A stretch of DNA of 64,000 nt, from positions 210,914 through 274,913 of the forward strand of contig JABCPU010000044.1 of assembly GCA_016800925.1 (NCBI GenBank), in the 5' to 3' direction. The notes under the pieces are model-generated. The model ran no database searches. It was given only the letters and a program-made list of their open reading frames with translations, and was not told where the DNA came from. The DNA comes from Suillus spraguei (lineage: Eukaryota; Basidiomycota; Agaricomycetes; Boletales; Suillaceae). Each line of letters begins with the position of its first letter. Positions within the stretch are counted from its first letter, which is position 1. The position numbers and the translations under genes are program-made. Positions 9,750 to 20,900 of this stretch are shown piece after piece.

Positions 9750-12700
9750 CTATCTTTGTGATCGTTCCTTCTCCCAAACATCCAAGGCCTCGCAGTCCTC
9801 GAGGTCACGCCGCGCGATCCATTCATCGTCCTCCTCTCCGAATCCAACCCAGCGCACCAAGTATCATTTGCCGCGGCCAACCTTGCGTTCGTCGATGATC
9901 TTTTCGATGAAGTTTTCTAGCTGTCCGTCTTCAGTCACCACAGGACCCGGGCGAGGGAGTTCACGAGCGGGGAATAGATGCGCGTCATTCATGTGGTACG
10001 GACGTAACTGGCTGATGTGGAACGTAGGGAAGATATTGGGTGAGTTTGGTAAGTCTAGAGTGTATGTCGATGTTTCTGGGTGGGCGTCGAGTACTGTGTA
10101 GGGGCCGTCGTATCGGGGCATGAACTTGGCAACGCGGTTATCTCCCTTCTGCATGTATTCACGCCTTCGATGTTTTGTAGCGAGGAGAACGCGATCTCCG
10201 ATCTTGAAGACTATGGTCTTAGCGCGATGCTTGTTCGTCTGAGTTGCCTGTGTGGCCTTTGCAGCGATCAGATTATCTTGAGCTTCGAGGAGGTCATGTT
10301 TGAGCTGTGACAGCAAGCGTGACGCCCGTTCTTCTTCAGACCCGACAACAAATGGCGTTGTGTCTTCCATCAGAGGAGGCAACATTCTTGGCTGTCTGCC
10401 GAGATGTAACTGAAATGGAGAGTACCCAGTACTGGTGTTCACCGTATTCATCATGTGGAAACATACCCGGGGAAGCGCTCTGACCCAGCCCTTGTGATTT
10501 CGATCGACATAGTAACGCAAACATTGGTTCACGGTCTTGTTTGTGCGTTCACTAGCGCCGTCTGTTTCAGGGTGATAGGCCAAAGACATCTTCAATTTGA
10601 TACCGGTCAGTTTGTGTAAAGCACGCCAGAATTTTGACAAAAACAGCTTATCATGATCCGAAACAATCTCTTTAGGTAAACCGTTTTCACAGTACCAGTG
10701 ATCAAAGAAGAGTGTTGCGAAGTGTTCTGCCGAAATGTTGTCCTTGCATGGCACCAAGCGAATATCTGCGTTCAGACGATCAGTGATTGAAATGAGCATG
10801 TTATACCCATTGTCCTCAGGGAGGGGACCGATGAAGTCTACCGCCACTGAGTCACCGCGTTCATTGGGCACAGGCAAGGGATGTAAGGGGCCAGCTGTCG
10901 ATGTCGTGTTGGATTTGTTGCGCATACATGCTGTGCAAGACGGGATGTATGATTTGACCAGATCCTTACGCATGTTGGGCCAGTAGTAGGAGCCCCTCAA
11001 CAGCGCGTAGGATTTGTCAGCTCCGAAATGACCGGCCACGTCGTGAGCTGCATGAAAAAGGTGTTCACGAAGATTGTCGACACGCGGGATCACTAAGCGA
11101 TCAGCGATATAGAACAAACCCTTGTCATCCTTTCTGAGCCCAGGCAAGGAGTTAAGGAGGTCGTCTAGCCGACGGCACCAGGGGTCCTCCTTGTATCCTT
11201 GGAGAATCTGTTCCTGCAAGGACGGGTCGCTTGCTATGGTCAAGATAGCTGCGCACACAGCCTCGGTATTGTTTGTGTCTACACGTCGAGAAAGTGCGTC
11301 AGCAGCCTCGTTGTCTTCACCTTTAATATAATGTATGCTGATATCATACTGAGACATATACTCAGCCCATCGAGCTTGTCGTCTGGACAAGTCACGTTGG
11401 CTGTTGAAGTTCTGCAGCGTGCGGTGGTCAGTAAACACATTAACGTGCGTACCCAAGAGATCAAGTCGCCACTTCTTCAATGCTCGTATGATCGCAAGCA
11501 ACTCCTTTTCGTGCACAGGGTAATTGACTTCTGCGGGACGAAGTTGTGCTGAGTCGAAGGCAACAGGCCGAGCAGATTCTCTGGTGGGACCCCATGATAA
11601 CACCGCGCCCGTAGCATAGTCCGAAGCATCGCATGTTAACCAAATTTGGTTATCACGCGGATTATCGTGATCGATAACGGTGAGACATTGTGGGCTGACG
11701 ACGAGGTGTTTGATGGCATTGAATGCCTCTTCATGTTCTGAAGTCCAAACAGGGAACCTTAGCTCGGCTGCCTTTGTTGTCAGTGGTGTCAGGACTTGTG
11801 TGTGTTTGGCGACATTTTGCAAATGATCAGCAAGATAGCGCACAAAACCGAGAAAGGATCGGACGTGCTTAGCCTTATGAGGTCTCGGCCAGTCAAGGAT
11901 ACGTGCGATCTTTGAGTTATCCGCGTCAATACCTCGTGCCGAGATGTGGTGTCCTAAGAAGTCAATTTCCGTATTAAAGAGGGATGTTTTCTTCACTGAG
12001 CAATAAAGATGCGCTGTCCGAAGTGCTTCTAGTACCTGTTGAACATTCTTCTCATGTTCTTCAAGCGTTTGCGACCAAATGATGATATCATCGAGGTAGA
12101 CGTGGCAGATCTTGCCAATGAGGTGACGCAGAGCTGCTGTCATTCGTCGCTGATGCACAGCTGGTGCATTTCGCACTCCCATGGGCATGACTGTCCATTC
12201 GTACTTACCCCACGGAGTATGGATAGCGAGGTATTTCATATCATCGGGGTGAACTCGTGTCTGAAAAAACGCGTTAGTCATGTCGATTTTACCAAAGAAC
12301 TTGCCTTTAGCGCAGTCTTTAAGTATTTCATCGATGCGGGGCAAAGGGTGATTGTCGGCAATCGTGTTCAGATTGAGCTTTCTGAAGTCATTGACCCATC
12401 GTGGAAGTACCATTGGATCTGGCTTCGGAATGATGAATGATGGGGAGGACCATTCACTGTCTGAGTGACGCAGGCATCCACTTTCGACGTGTGAGTCCAA
12501 CAACGTTTTCCACGCATCGTGATACTTCTTTGGGCATTCGTAGGATCGTTGTTGTACTATTTTGTTAGCATCTTTTAAGTTAATACGAAATAAAACATCA
12601 CTGGGCATGGTATCATTGTGCGGAATATCCGAGGGGAAACGATCTGCGAATGACAATTTATATTTCGCATCCAGGGCCTTTAATTGCTCTTGGTAGCAAA

Positions 12701-14492
12701 TTCCATCTATGCGTGATTGTATCGCTGCTAAAATGTCAGTACCCCGGACCTGTTCGCATTCGTCATCCACAATGTTCTTTAGTTCGGGAAGCACTGTCTT
12801 GAGTTCGCTGACGACGTCTTGCTTCATCCAGAACAGCTTTGGACCCGATGGTGATACACATTGAGGAGGGGGTGCATCACGTTTTAGCGGCTGCAACAAG
12901 TCATAGTTAGTCTCTTTAACGATGCAAGTACGCAGCTCATGATCGACAACAATTCGATTATGTTGCAAAAATGGGCCACCCAACAGAAGGGGAGTACAAA
13001 GATTAGGCGCAATAATGGCGCGTACGTTTCGAGAGGTGTAAACGTTGTCAAGAGAGGTACATGATAATTTGACGTAATGCGTGAAAAGAAAAGAGTCTTT
13101 GTCTTGAGACAATGCAAGTGAGACGGGTATTGATTTTGCAAGCTTGCGACAGCGCAATCCAAGTTGTTTAACGAGGTCTTCACCAATCAGAACTAAAGAA
13201 GAGCCATGGTCAATGAGAGCAGAAACGGTGACAGGAGAAGATACGGCAGGCCCATTAACTAGGCACTCCCAGTGAAGGTGAGGGGTTTGTAGCAGAGCCA
13301 CGCACTCTTCGCCTGAGTCAGTTCCATTGCCTAGGACTGCGGACGGCATAACCACTGCTACAGTCTCGGCGTCGTCGTCTACATCAATGGCTGCTACGAC
13401 TTCTTTCTTCTTGGATTTCTTCGCTAACACTGCTGAGGCTGTCAGTGTCTTGTATGAAGCGCCATCCGGAAAACCCTTTGGACAGCCTGACGAGGTGTGA
13501 CCAGTGAATGGCTCCCGGCACTTGAAACAACCATCGTTGTCTCGCAAGAGTTGTCGTTCAATGTCAGTGAGAGCCGGCAGACGTGTGAACGGCTTGGAAG
13601 GTTCTTTAGCCTGTGAGCTACCACTCTTGGTATACGAGCACGTGTTGGTGTTTGGTTTCTTGTCGTTGGCGGAGCGTGCACGTTCATTGCGCAAGGCATT
13701 CTCTACTGCTTCCTTTGGCCTGGCAAGGTAACGAAGACGTTTCTCGTCGAGAACGCGAACCTTTTCAATCCACAATCACAAGTTCTCTTCAACAATACGT
13801 TCGGCATGATAATCGGCGGCGAGGTCGGCATTTAGATGTGACTCGAGATGGTACAGAATATGGACATCAGTCAGGTGGGACGTTGTCCCCCTAAGGAGCG
13901 TGTTCTGGCTCTGAATGTCGATAGCCCATTCGCTGAAAGGGCGTTGTCCTTGTGAGGAGGCCAACATCTTGCACCTGACAGTATCTGCCCAGCCGGTGGG
14001 GAGCCATATTTTGCGAACCTCGACCATGTATTCTTTAAACGCGAGAGCATCGATCTCGTCTTGATTGGTAAGATACCAGTCTTGTATGCGCGGGTCTTGC
14101 ATGCCCCACGCAACCTTTCCAACCATTTCGTCTTCTGGCACGTCCTTATGCCTAAAGAACTGAGTACAACCCATTTCCCAAGCCCGCAGTACCTCTGGGG
14201 TCACTTCGCCTGGTGTGAGAAACGGCGGTTTGCTCGCAGACGCTTGGTTGACACGTGCAATTTTGGAAGTCATAACTGGCGGAATAATGCGGTAATCTGA
14301 GTCGCTTGAATCAGAGTCTGACAGCACACGTATTGTGGTAGGTGCGAGAATTGAAGAACTTTCACTTTCATCGGAATCAGAGGATATATGCGCCGTAGTA
14401 GGCGTATTTGCCGTATCAACAGGTGATGTCACGTGATCAGGTGACAACACCTGGTCAGGTGATGATGTTCGGTCCGGCGAGGTGTGTACCAA
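9750..14492 (-). pseudogene. Chromovirus Gag-Pol polyprotein with two TGA stops
   Basis: A single frame of about 1,580 codons. In order it has a Gag core (ATG 14492); a TGA at 13776-13778; a CCHC-like knuckle (CFKCREPFTGHTSSGC); a retropepsin motif ALIDHGSS; reverse transcriptase with WVNDFRKLN and YLDD; RNase H (CDASDYATGAVL, HEKELLAI, FTDHRTL, AADALSRR); and integrase with H/H...CTAC zinc site and the triad VDFIGPLP, VSDHDKLF, GASERTNK. It ends in a chromodomain that starts at ENFIEKIIDERKVGRGK. A second TGA at 9864-9866 cuts the chromodomain before YLVRWVGFGEEDDEWI; the natural stop is TAG at 9752-9750. Apart from these two codons the frame is open and every catalytic residue I can check is present. 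The first TGA lies before the zinc knuckle, so regulated read-through is less likely than mutation. Confidence 0.92.
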
Positions 14493-14698
14493 AGGTAAGT
14501 CACTCAGTGCTTGATTTAGCCTCGCACGACTCCTTGTTGTGATAAACGACGAAGGTACAGGGATGCGAGAGCGGCGGGGCGGCAGTTTGAGTTGTTTTTA
14601 CAGTTGGCGGGTTGACCGTCGTGGTCAATTCCCTACCCTAGTAGCAGTGAGGTTATGGTTTTGCAAACAGATACGCTCAGTTGAACGTTAAAAAAAAG

Positions 14699-14887
14699 TG
14701 TGAGGCTGTCACGATGAACAGCCGACACTAACAGTGACACGAAACCGGATAACGTGGATGAGCGTATGGATTCGACGGTATGGTAAGAAGGTAAGGTGTG
14801 CGTACAGGGGGAACACAGTATATATATCGAACCGTCCTAACAGGGAACAACAACCGTCACGTGTGCGTAGTAAGCATCATGCTTACA
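14699..14887 (-). repeat. 5' LTR of the chromovirus
   Basis: 189 bp, same ends as the partner at 9551-9739; bordering target copy CTTCC at 14888-14892. The bases inside it (14580-14698) should hold the primer-binding site, but I could not match them to a tRNA. Confidence 0.95.
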
Positions 14888-15837
14888 CTTCCCCCATGCC
14901 AGATTTCGTGCCAATGTCTTTAACGATGAGATATATGGCATTGAGATCAGCGTTTTCATCAAGCTCGTAGTTGAGAGGACGAGGCCAGATTTGGGCGTTA
15001 CGGCTAAGACTGAAGATTTGCTGTGCAAAATGGTGAATAAGGGGCAAGAGGGCTGATAGATGGGACGTACATCCTCAATATGGAAGTTCAAGTTCTGTAG
15101 GGCCATGTACTGCGTCAAGGTAATAGTGAGAAGACCAGTGATCTCATCGTGAACACCGCCGGTTGCAGTCTGGTACTGCTCAAATGCATCTACCGAACGT
15201 TGATTATATATTATTACATGCTGCACTCTGAATACACACCAGAGGCAATGTAAAGAAAGGTGGAACCACTATCGATGATACCAGCAGTAGTCTTCAAGAT
15301 CTGAGCCGTAGGTGATCTTCTGATTGATACCCCAATAGTTCGATGCGGTGGGAATGGTGGTGACACGACTGAAACATACCAATTACTATCAGTCTGGATT
15401 GATTTAGGAGCTGAGGTGGCTTACGTGTAGACAATATCACCAATGCACTTGGTTTTGTCAGGTCCACCAAAGCTGAGCTCTCCTGAAAGGCTGTCTGCTT
15501 CCGTAGTGGTGGGCTGGAAAAAGACACCAACAATGTGCTGATCAATCCTGCCTTGGTCATACAGGTAGTCAGTGATAGTCGGGATCATCCTATCCGGTTC
15601 ATCTATCAGGGCCCCGAGTGACAAGGTTCTAGGCCCGAGACCGAGGATACCGATTTCATCTTCCTCCATGCCCCTCACAATCTCAGTAATAGTGAGTGGG
15701 AACGCGATGACGGTAGGCCAACCACCGAGAGTAACGGTATCCTTCCAGATAGTTCCTACAGATAATTGTAGTTATTCAAGTTTTCAACTTATGATATTGT
15801 TGTATGTCATACCTTTGATGTAAACCTTATAGCCCTC

Positions 15838-15907
15838 GTCGTCGTCGCCCTCGCCCTCGCCCTCATCGTCTTCATTGTCGCCGTCGTCGTCACCATCATC
15901 ATCATTA
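15838..15907 (-). repeat. Short acidic-codon repeat in aspartic protease copy 1
   Basis: A GA(C/T)/GAG-rich stretch coding GDDEDDEGEGEGDDDEG on the minus strand. This is the counterpart of the greatly expanded minisatellite at 53797-54210 in the other arm, and gives the presumed ancestral size. Confidence 0.7.
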
Positions 15908-16339
15908 TCATATTCGCTATTATGACTGTATGCTTCCCATACACGCTGACCAGTGTTGACACTGGTGACGGTTTGCATGTATGCGCTATTTCTAAGCCAT
16001 GTGATCGAGCTGCCAGTGTCGATAGCCAAGCTGTCTTCAATAATAGATTAGCAGACACATGTTCCCTAAGTGTTGAACTGACAGGTTGTGGGGGGCTGCC
16101 AACGTTAACTGCTATGTCGTAACCATAATAAACATTTGACGCAGGAATGATATCAATATATTGGCGTAGTTCCTAAAGGCTGCCATACGAGCTTTATCGT
16201 GCTGCGAGAGGTTAATAGTACCATTGGAGAACTTTAGCCTCTTGGTAAGGGGGATGGTGATGAGGGAATTGCGAACTTCAATGGGCGACCCCATGATCGA
16301 CGAAGCCAGGAGATGTGTTAGCAAGGATGCAGCTAGGAA

Positions 16340-16546
16340 CATGGTTTGCTGGAAAGTGATATGATATTCAGTAGTAGCCCATTATATACTCATGTGCCAG
16401 CGAACACGATAAAAATACTGAGCACCTTAGCCACGCATGAAACATGGCTTGCTGGAAAGTGATATAGTATTCAGTGGTAGCCCATTACATACTTATGTGC
16501 TAGCGAACGCGATGACAATGTTGGGCACCTTAGCCACGTATGAAAC
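16340..16546 (-). repeat. 103-bp tandem duplication covering the protease start and promoter
   Basis: Units of about 103 bp (16340-16442 and 16443-16546) both begin CATGG(T/C)TTGCTGGAAAGTG and end in ...TTAGCCACG(C/T)ATGAAA. The unit next to the gene ends with the true start ATG; the outer unit carries a decoy copy of it. The same two units exist upstream of copy 2 (53105-53315), so the duplication is older than the inverted duplication. Each unit has a TATA-like stretch (ATTATATAC / ATTACATAC). Confidence 0.85.
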
Positions 16547-16622
16547 ATCGCCTTCGAAAAAGCAATGATGAGGTAGTTACGATCCGAGTCATCGCGGGTG
16601 CAAGAATTCGAGTATGTGGCAA

Positions 16623-16887
16623 CATCAGGAAATTCACACATTCCTTGACGTGCCCTTATGCGGACTTATTTACACTTAACTGCCTTGGTGAAATTGAATC
16701 TACTTGTCCAAAATTTCAATGTGAATGAAAAAAAAGTTGAGATATATTAATATACATGTTTTATTGTATTTCGCACTCAAAAAATATAAGATATGCCAGG
16801 TGAATGATGTGAGAGAGAGCAAACAAGTTTTGAGATAAGTGAGTTAAGCTGATTAAGCATGTTAAGGAATGTGTGAATTTCCTGATG
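16623..16887. mobile_element. 265-bp MITE with perfect 24-bp terminal inverted repeats
   Basis: The left end 16623-16646 (CATCAGGAAATTCACACATT and four more bases) is the exact reverse complement of 16864-16887, and the match continues for about seven more bases with two mismatches. The inside is AT-rich and non-coding. The other duplication arm lacks it: there the flank reads GCAAGAAACAG on the complementary strand, while here AA occurs on both sides (16621-16622 and 16888-16889). The element is therefore 265 bp with an apparent AA duplication. No transposase for it is seen in the window; AA is not the TA of Tc1/mariner. Confidence 0.85.
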
Positions 16888-17054
16888 AAGAAACAGCCTG
16901 CTTTTGTTGCAGGTGGCAGGAATTTGCAAACGTTGATCGACTGCAGAGATGCTAGCCCATTATGAATATACTTCCATGGACCAATGGTAGAATGTCACAT
17001 GTCATTGCTCGTGTAGCAAGCGTTGCTGTCCACACTGCGAGTCTGCGACCGTCC

Positions 17055-17120
17055 GGGTGTGACGGTTTCCGTGTACGTACATTCTCTCTCCCCCTACTTT
17101 TTTTACAAAACAAGGGCATT
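17055..17120 (+). other. Fragment of the GH13 maltase gene at the duplication breakpoint
   Basis: These 66 bases match, on the opposite strand, 50866-50932: the end of the maltase exon coding GCDGFR, its 5' splice site GTACGTAC and most of the following intron up to GGGCATT. The match starts exactly where homology to the protease upstream region stops, so it looks like filler or a template switch made during the duplication. The homopolymer in the intron differs in length. Confidence 0.8.
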
Positions 17121-17911
17121 GCCAGTGATCAACCACAGCAGCAGTTTGACTATGAGGCTTGGGCGGTATGGGCGCAACTGGACGAGGAGACTGAAAGTAA
17201 TGTGATATATAGGCAGCCGCAGCATCATCATGATGCTGATCATCCGAGTAGACTTGATTTTGCAGCGCGAGCATCAGGAAACGTGCGGCTATGTTATTGC
17301 CGTAGGTCATGCTCTGGTACAGAGTCAACCTGCTCAGTTGTCAGCCTCACCGACTCTCCTATGACTTGTCTGTTGATGCAGATGGTGGAAGAAAGCAAAG
17401 TTCAGATCTGAGAAGATAACAAGTTGAAGAATGCGCGCAAGTCGCCGCAAGTTCAAATGTACGCGCGTTTCCAACGTGGCCTGCTGTAGGGGTGGGTAAG
17501 GGCCGTGATAGGAAGCGCTGCCTCGAGGCAAAGCCTGACAAGGAATGCGGCCAGTCCGGGTCCAATCTCAACACATCACTTCATTCCTGTGCTATTAGGC
17601 GCTATTAGGCGCTATCAGGCGTTGCCAGCTGCATCACATCGTTATTTCCTACATTCAGAACAGTTACATAAACGAGTAACAGCAGCGAAATTTCAAGAAA
17701 TTTACATCATTCGTTGCTCGTTACGTACTGCATAGCTATCGCCGAGAACCCGACAATTGTGAAAGACGAAATATACAAACAATAGTTTCAAGACAATGAT
17801 TTCAATGACCTTGATTGTATCAGAAAAGCAAGAAAGGATATGGCATAGAACAGTCATAGCATAATGATAAAGAGTTAACGTAGGAGAACGATGACAGGTT
17901 TTCCAGCCCCA
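17121..17911. other. Intergenic, no recognised gene
   Basis: Contains a plus frame running DQPQQQFDYEAWAVWAQLDEETES (partly quoted, 17121-17411) that I cannot assign, and the 3' flank of the large Ser-rich gene. A short repeat GGCGCTATTAGGCGCTATCAGGC lies near 17600. Confidence 0.4.
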
Positions 17912-20900
17912 TCAAATACGGATTGGTCTCACCGAAGCAGGAGTAGGCCTTCCCCTAGGACGGGGTCGGTTGAGTCTTAATGTTTCCGATGGTCTATGGA
18001 AATAAGTCAGCAGACTGTATATTGCATAGCCACGATATCAAACTCACGTGATAATCAAGCCTTGCGACATATTACCAGGAACAGCTGCTAGAGAGATGTT
18101 ACCGATGCTAGCATTCTCTTTATTCTCCAACCCATTGCGGCCGGCGCTCCTCTTCGCCCAACCCAAAGCAGTCCTTCGCGCGACCGAGCCCACGCGGGGA
18201 CGGGGTGGGAGGCCAAATACACGCTCGAGTTTACCAGGTGACATTGCTGCGTCCTTCATGAGTTCTCCTGCCTTGGTATTCTCGACCGGAGGTGACATGA
18301 TGTTAGGGTTGACGGAAATTTGTTGCAACGCCTTAGGTTGACCTTGGGCGCGGATATTGTCATTGGGAGCGTTTTCTGCGACAGCTGCAACAATGGCCGC
18401 TCTTACTTGCTCAGTGGCTGGAGAAGATGTGAACGAGGTCTTGAAAGTCCTGGGGTAGGGCGAGGGTCGAGAGTTGACGCGAGAACGCATGCGTCGAGGG
18501 CGCAAATCTGAAGGCAAAGGCCCGTAATTCTGCATTGAATGTTCCAAGAGCGCTCGCATGCCGGAAGGATGAGTAGGAGGATCAAATGCTGAGAGCGGCG
18601 TTTAGCACAGTACAGTAAACATGCAGCAAGTACTTACATTGAACTGCGAAGACGGAAAACGGCGTGTCGAGCCAGACTCGCTGGCTCTCTGTCACCGTAT
18701 CTTCAGCTTCATCGCGAAGCGCATAGTACTTGCGTAGCGCGGTAATTCCCCTCTCGTCATCCCACAACGATACCGAATCCACAGACGCAGTTTCAGGATC
18801 AGCAACAAACACGGGAGTACGATCAATTGTCCTTGTTGCCGAATTAGAAAATTGAATATTCTTTGTCACAGGACCTGGAGGCGATTGAAGGGACGAAGTC
18901 GGGGGAAGCGAAGTTGTGAGTTCCTCCTCGATAGTCTCATAAATGGACGTCCGTGATGCACGGGCCTGAGAGATACGTCGCTGGTGACCGTGGCCGCGGG
19001 CGCGCGGTCGGACCCGGTCTAAGGCAACATTCGACAGAGGGTGAGTTACGTTAGAAAGCATGTAGTTGACGTGTGAGAGGTCAATGCTCGACTGCGAGCC
19101 ATCCGAGAATGAGGAATACCCATCCGAGATTGAAAGTGGAGGGGTCTCAGCACCAGAACTCATAGATGTACAGGTGCTGGAGCGAGAACGACCTGCAAAA
19201 GAAGGGCGAGTGAAGACAGGGATGCGGACTAGGATCTCGGTGAGTGAGACAAAAACACCCATTGCAAACGACCAACTCACAAGACGCTGATAGATCATCC
19301 TCTCCTTCTGCGATCAACACCGTATTCTCCAGACTCTGCCTCTCCAAAAGACCGTGCTTTGCTCTAATCATGCGCTCGTCACCAAACTTCTCTGAATATG
19401 CAGTTGAAGCAATCGACGGCTTGGTTTCAAGAACTCGACTCTTTGGAGATTGATAGTCGTCACCCTTATGATGGGAATTTAGCTGAGGAGCATCAGACGC
19501 CATATATTTCCTTTTTTCAACCTGGCGACAAGGTGAGGCTTCGATCATAGATCCTACGGAACGGCGTCGAACATGGCCACCACCAAGCATCTGTGACAGG
19601 AAAACGTAAACAGCTAATTCACAAGTATAAACCCAATCACTTACGCTGATCATGGTGTCATCTTCTTTCTGCGGACTGTGAACACTAGCAATACTGTAGC
19701 TTGATAACCGTTTGAATTGAGGCGGTGCATGCGAGGAGTCCACAGCAAAGAATGCAGAATCAGATGAAGAAACAGATGTTCTGTGACCAGTCTTCTCAAA
19801 AAGCGAGTCTTCCATGTTGGACGCCGGCCGAGGCTCATAGTCCATGCCCATGATCGAATCATAGGACATACGATTCACATATTGACCACTCCGGAATGGC
19901 TCACTTAGCATGCTCCCGGCGGGGCTTTCAGGCGGTGATGCAGAAATGGCGGTGAGTGGCATCCCACGATCCAAAGCAGAGTCAAGCATCTTGTCTCCCA
20001 GCCCTGGTCTCCCCAGGTGAATCTCCGAGAAGTCCCTGAGCATGGAGTCAACGGAAAAGTCAGGGCGATGCCTAGCCCACGAAGCACGCCCGCAATGAGC
20101 ATATGGCTGCGAAAAGCTGTTCGTACTAGCGCTCGAGTCATTGCGGCGGCGGTATCCGTAGCTGCTGCGGTTATGTCCATAGCTGTTGCGGTTGTACAGG
20201 CTGATTGGTGGGCCTAACGACGAGACGGAGGCTGAAGACGAGTGGCGACGATGAGCAGCAACACGATTATATGGGTGCAATTGCGAGTGCACTGAGGCAC
20301 GGAAGTAGAAACTGGAGGCATCGCTGTCAACACGTCTCCTGGGAGGTTGTTTGCGGATGAAGGAGAACGTGTCATCAAGAGAAGACATGGTGAAAGAGAA
20401 CTCGTCCGAGGAAGGACGCTCGCGAAGGCTTGGGAGCGGTAACGCCCCATAGTCGAAAGGATCCATGGACCCATGATTGATGACCTGTCCATATGACGAG
20501 ACAGACCCAATGCTGATCATAGACTCACGCTTGTTATGCCGGCTACGCGAAGCGGCTCCCGGCGGCGGGTAAAAATTCGGACGATGGTCATGGAACTCGA
20601 ATCCCCTTCTCACCTCTGCGAATGAGTCAAAACCCGCAAAACTTAGTTCTGAAGAATGTCTATGGTGACCTGGAACATTTGAAGTGCGAGCAGATGAGCG
20701 CCCGATGCGCTTCAAGCTAGAGTCTGAATCGAGGCGGACGCGAGATGGAGGCGAGGGAATTTCAACAGCCTTCGCAAATATGGACTTAAGAACGGCAGAG
20801 TCATCACTTGCTAACGAAGTCGCAGAGAGGGACTTGGCAACAGCCAAAGGAGGAATGATATCCGATAGTGTGAGTGGCTCCTCTTTCTTTTCAGTAGAGG

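Larger units (their letters stand above)
9546..14892 (-). mobile_element. Full-length chromovirus (Ty3/gypsy) with LTRs and TSD
   Basis: Two 189-bp direct repeats, 9551-9739 and 14699-14887, both TG...CA, bound a 5.3-kb element read on the minus strand. The 5-base target duplication CTTCC is at 9546-9550 and 14888-14892. A polypurine tract (AGTGGGGAAGGG, read on minus) abuts the 3' LTR at 9740. Inside is one continuous gag-pol frame interrupted by two TGA codons. By my count the LTRs differ at six positions, all transitions, so the insertion is not brand new. It sits in the last exon of aspartic protease copy 1; copy 2 near 55150 shows the unoccupied site. Confidence 0.95.
9427..16342 (-). 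pseudogene. A1 aspartic protease copy 1, interrupted by an LTR retrotransposon
   Basis: The start ATG is at 16342-16340 (MFLAASLLTHLLASS, a signal peptide). Both active-site motifs are intact, IDTGSSITW in exon 2 and GIIDSGSTFLYIAS in exon 4, and the acidic loop is short (GDDEDDEGEGEGDDDEG). The gene is dead for two reasons. Compared with copy 2, a 10-base deletion after FRNY/FSDY in the propeptide shifts the frame and meets a stop in exon 1. Also, the last exon is split by a chromovirus at 9551-14887. Across the insertion the frame is restored exactly: GTKSGMGE upstream (14893 side) joins DFNLGFVFLQRFYTVF at 9545, ending ITTHL and stop at 9427. Family role: secreted or vacuolar pepsin-like endopeptidase. 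Confidence 0.85.
9341..17054. other. Left arm of inverted segmental duplication
   Basis: Reverse-complemented, this segment matches 52881 to about 55360. It covers the upstream region, a tandem 103-bp promoter repeat, all exons and introns of an aspartic protease, and about 80 bases of 3' flank. Homology ends at the left after GTCGATC(A/G)GAGCCT and at the right after GCGACCGTCC. Removing the LTR retrotransposon (with one target copy) and the MITE makes the arms collinear. The only major remaining length differences are the acidic minisatellite grown in the right arm and a 10-base deletion in exon 1 here. Confidence 0.85.

Noticed and set aside
10735..11552. Plus-strand frames inside the chromovirus
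   Set aside because: Shadows of the intact pol frame on the opposite strand.
13776..13778. TGA between Gag and Pol considered as a programmed read-through
   Set aside because: It falls before the zinc knuckle, inside Gag, and a second TGA breaks the chromodomain; mutation explains both.
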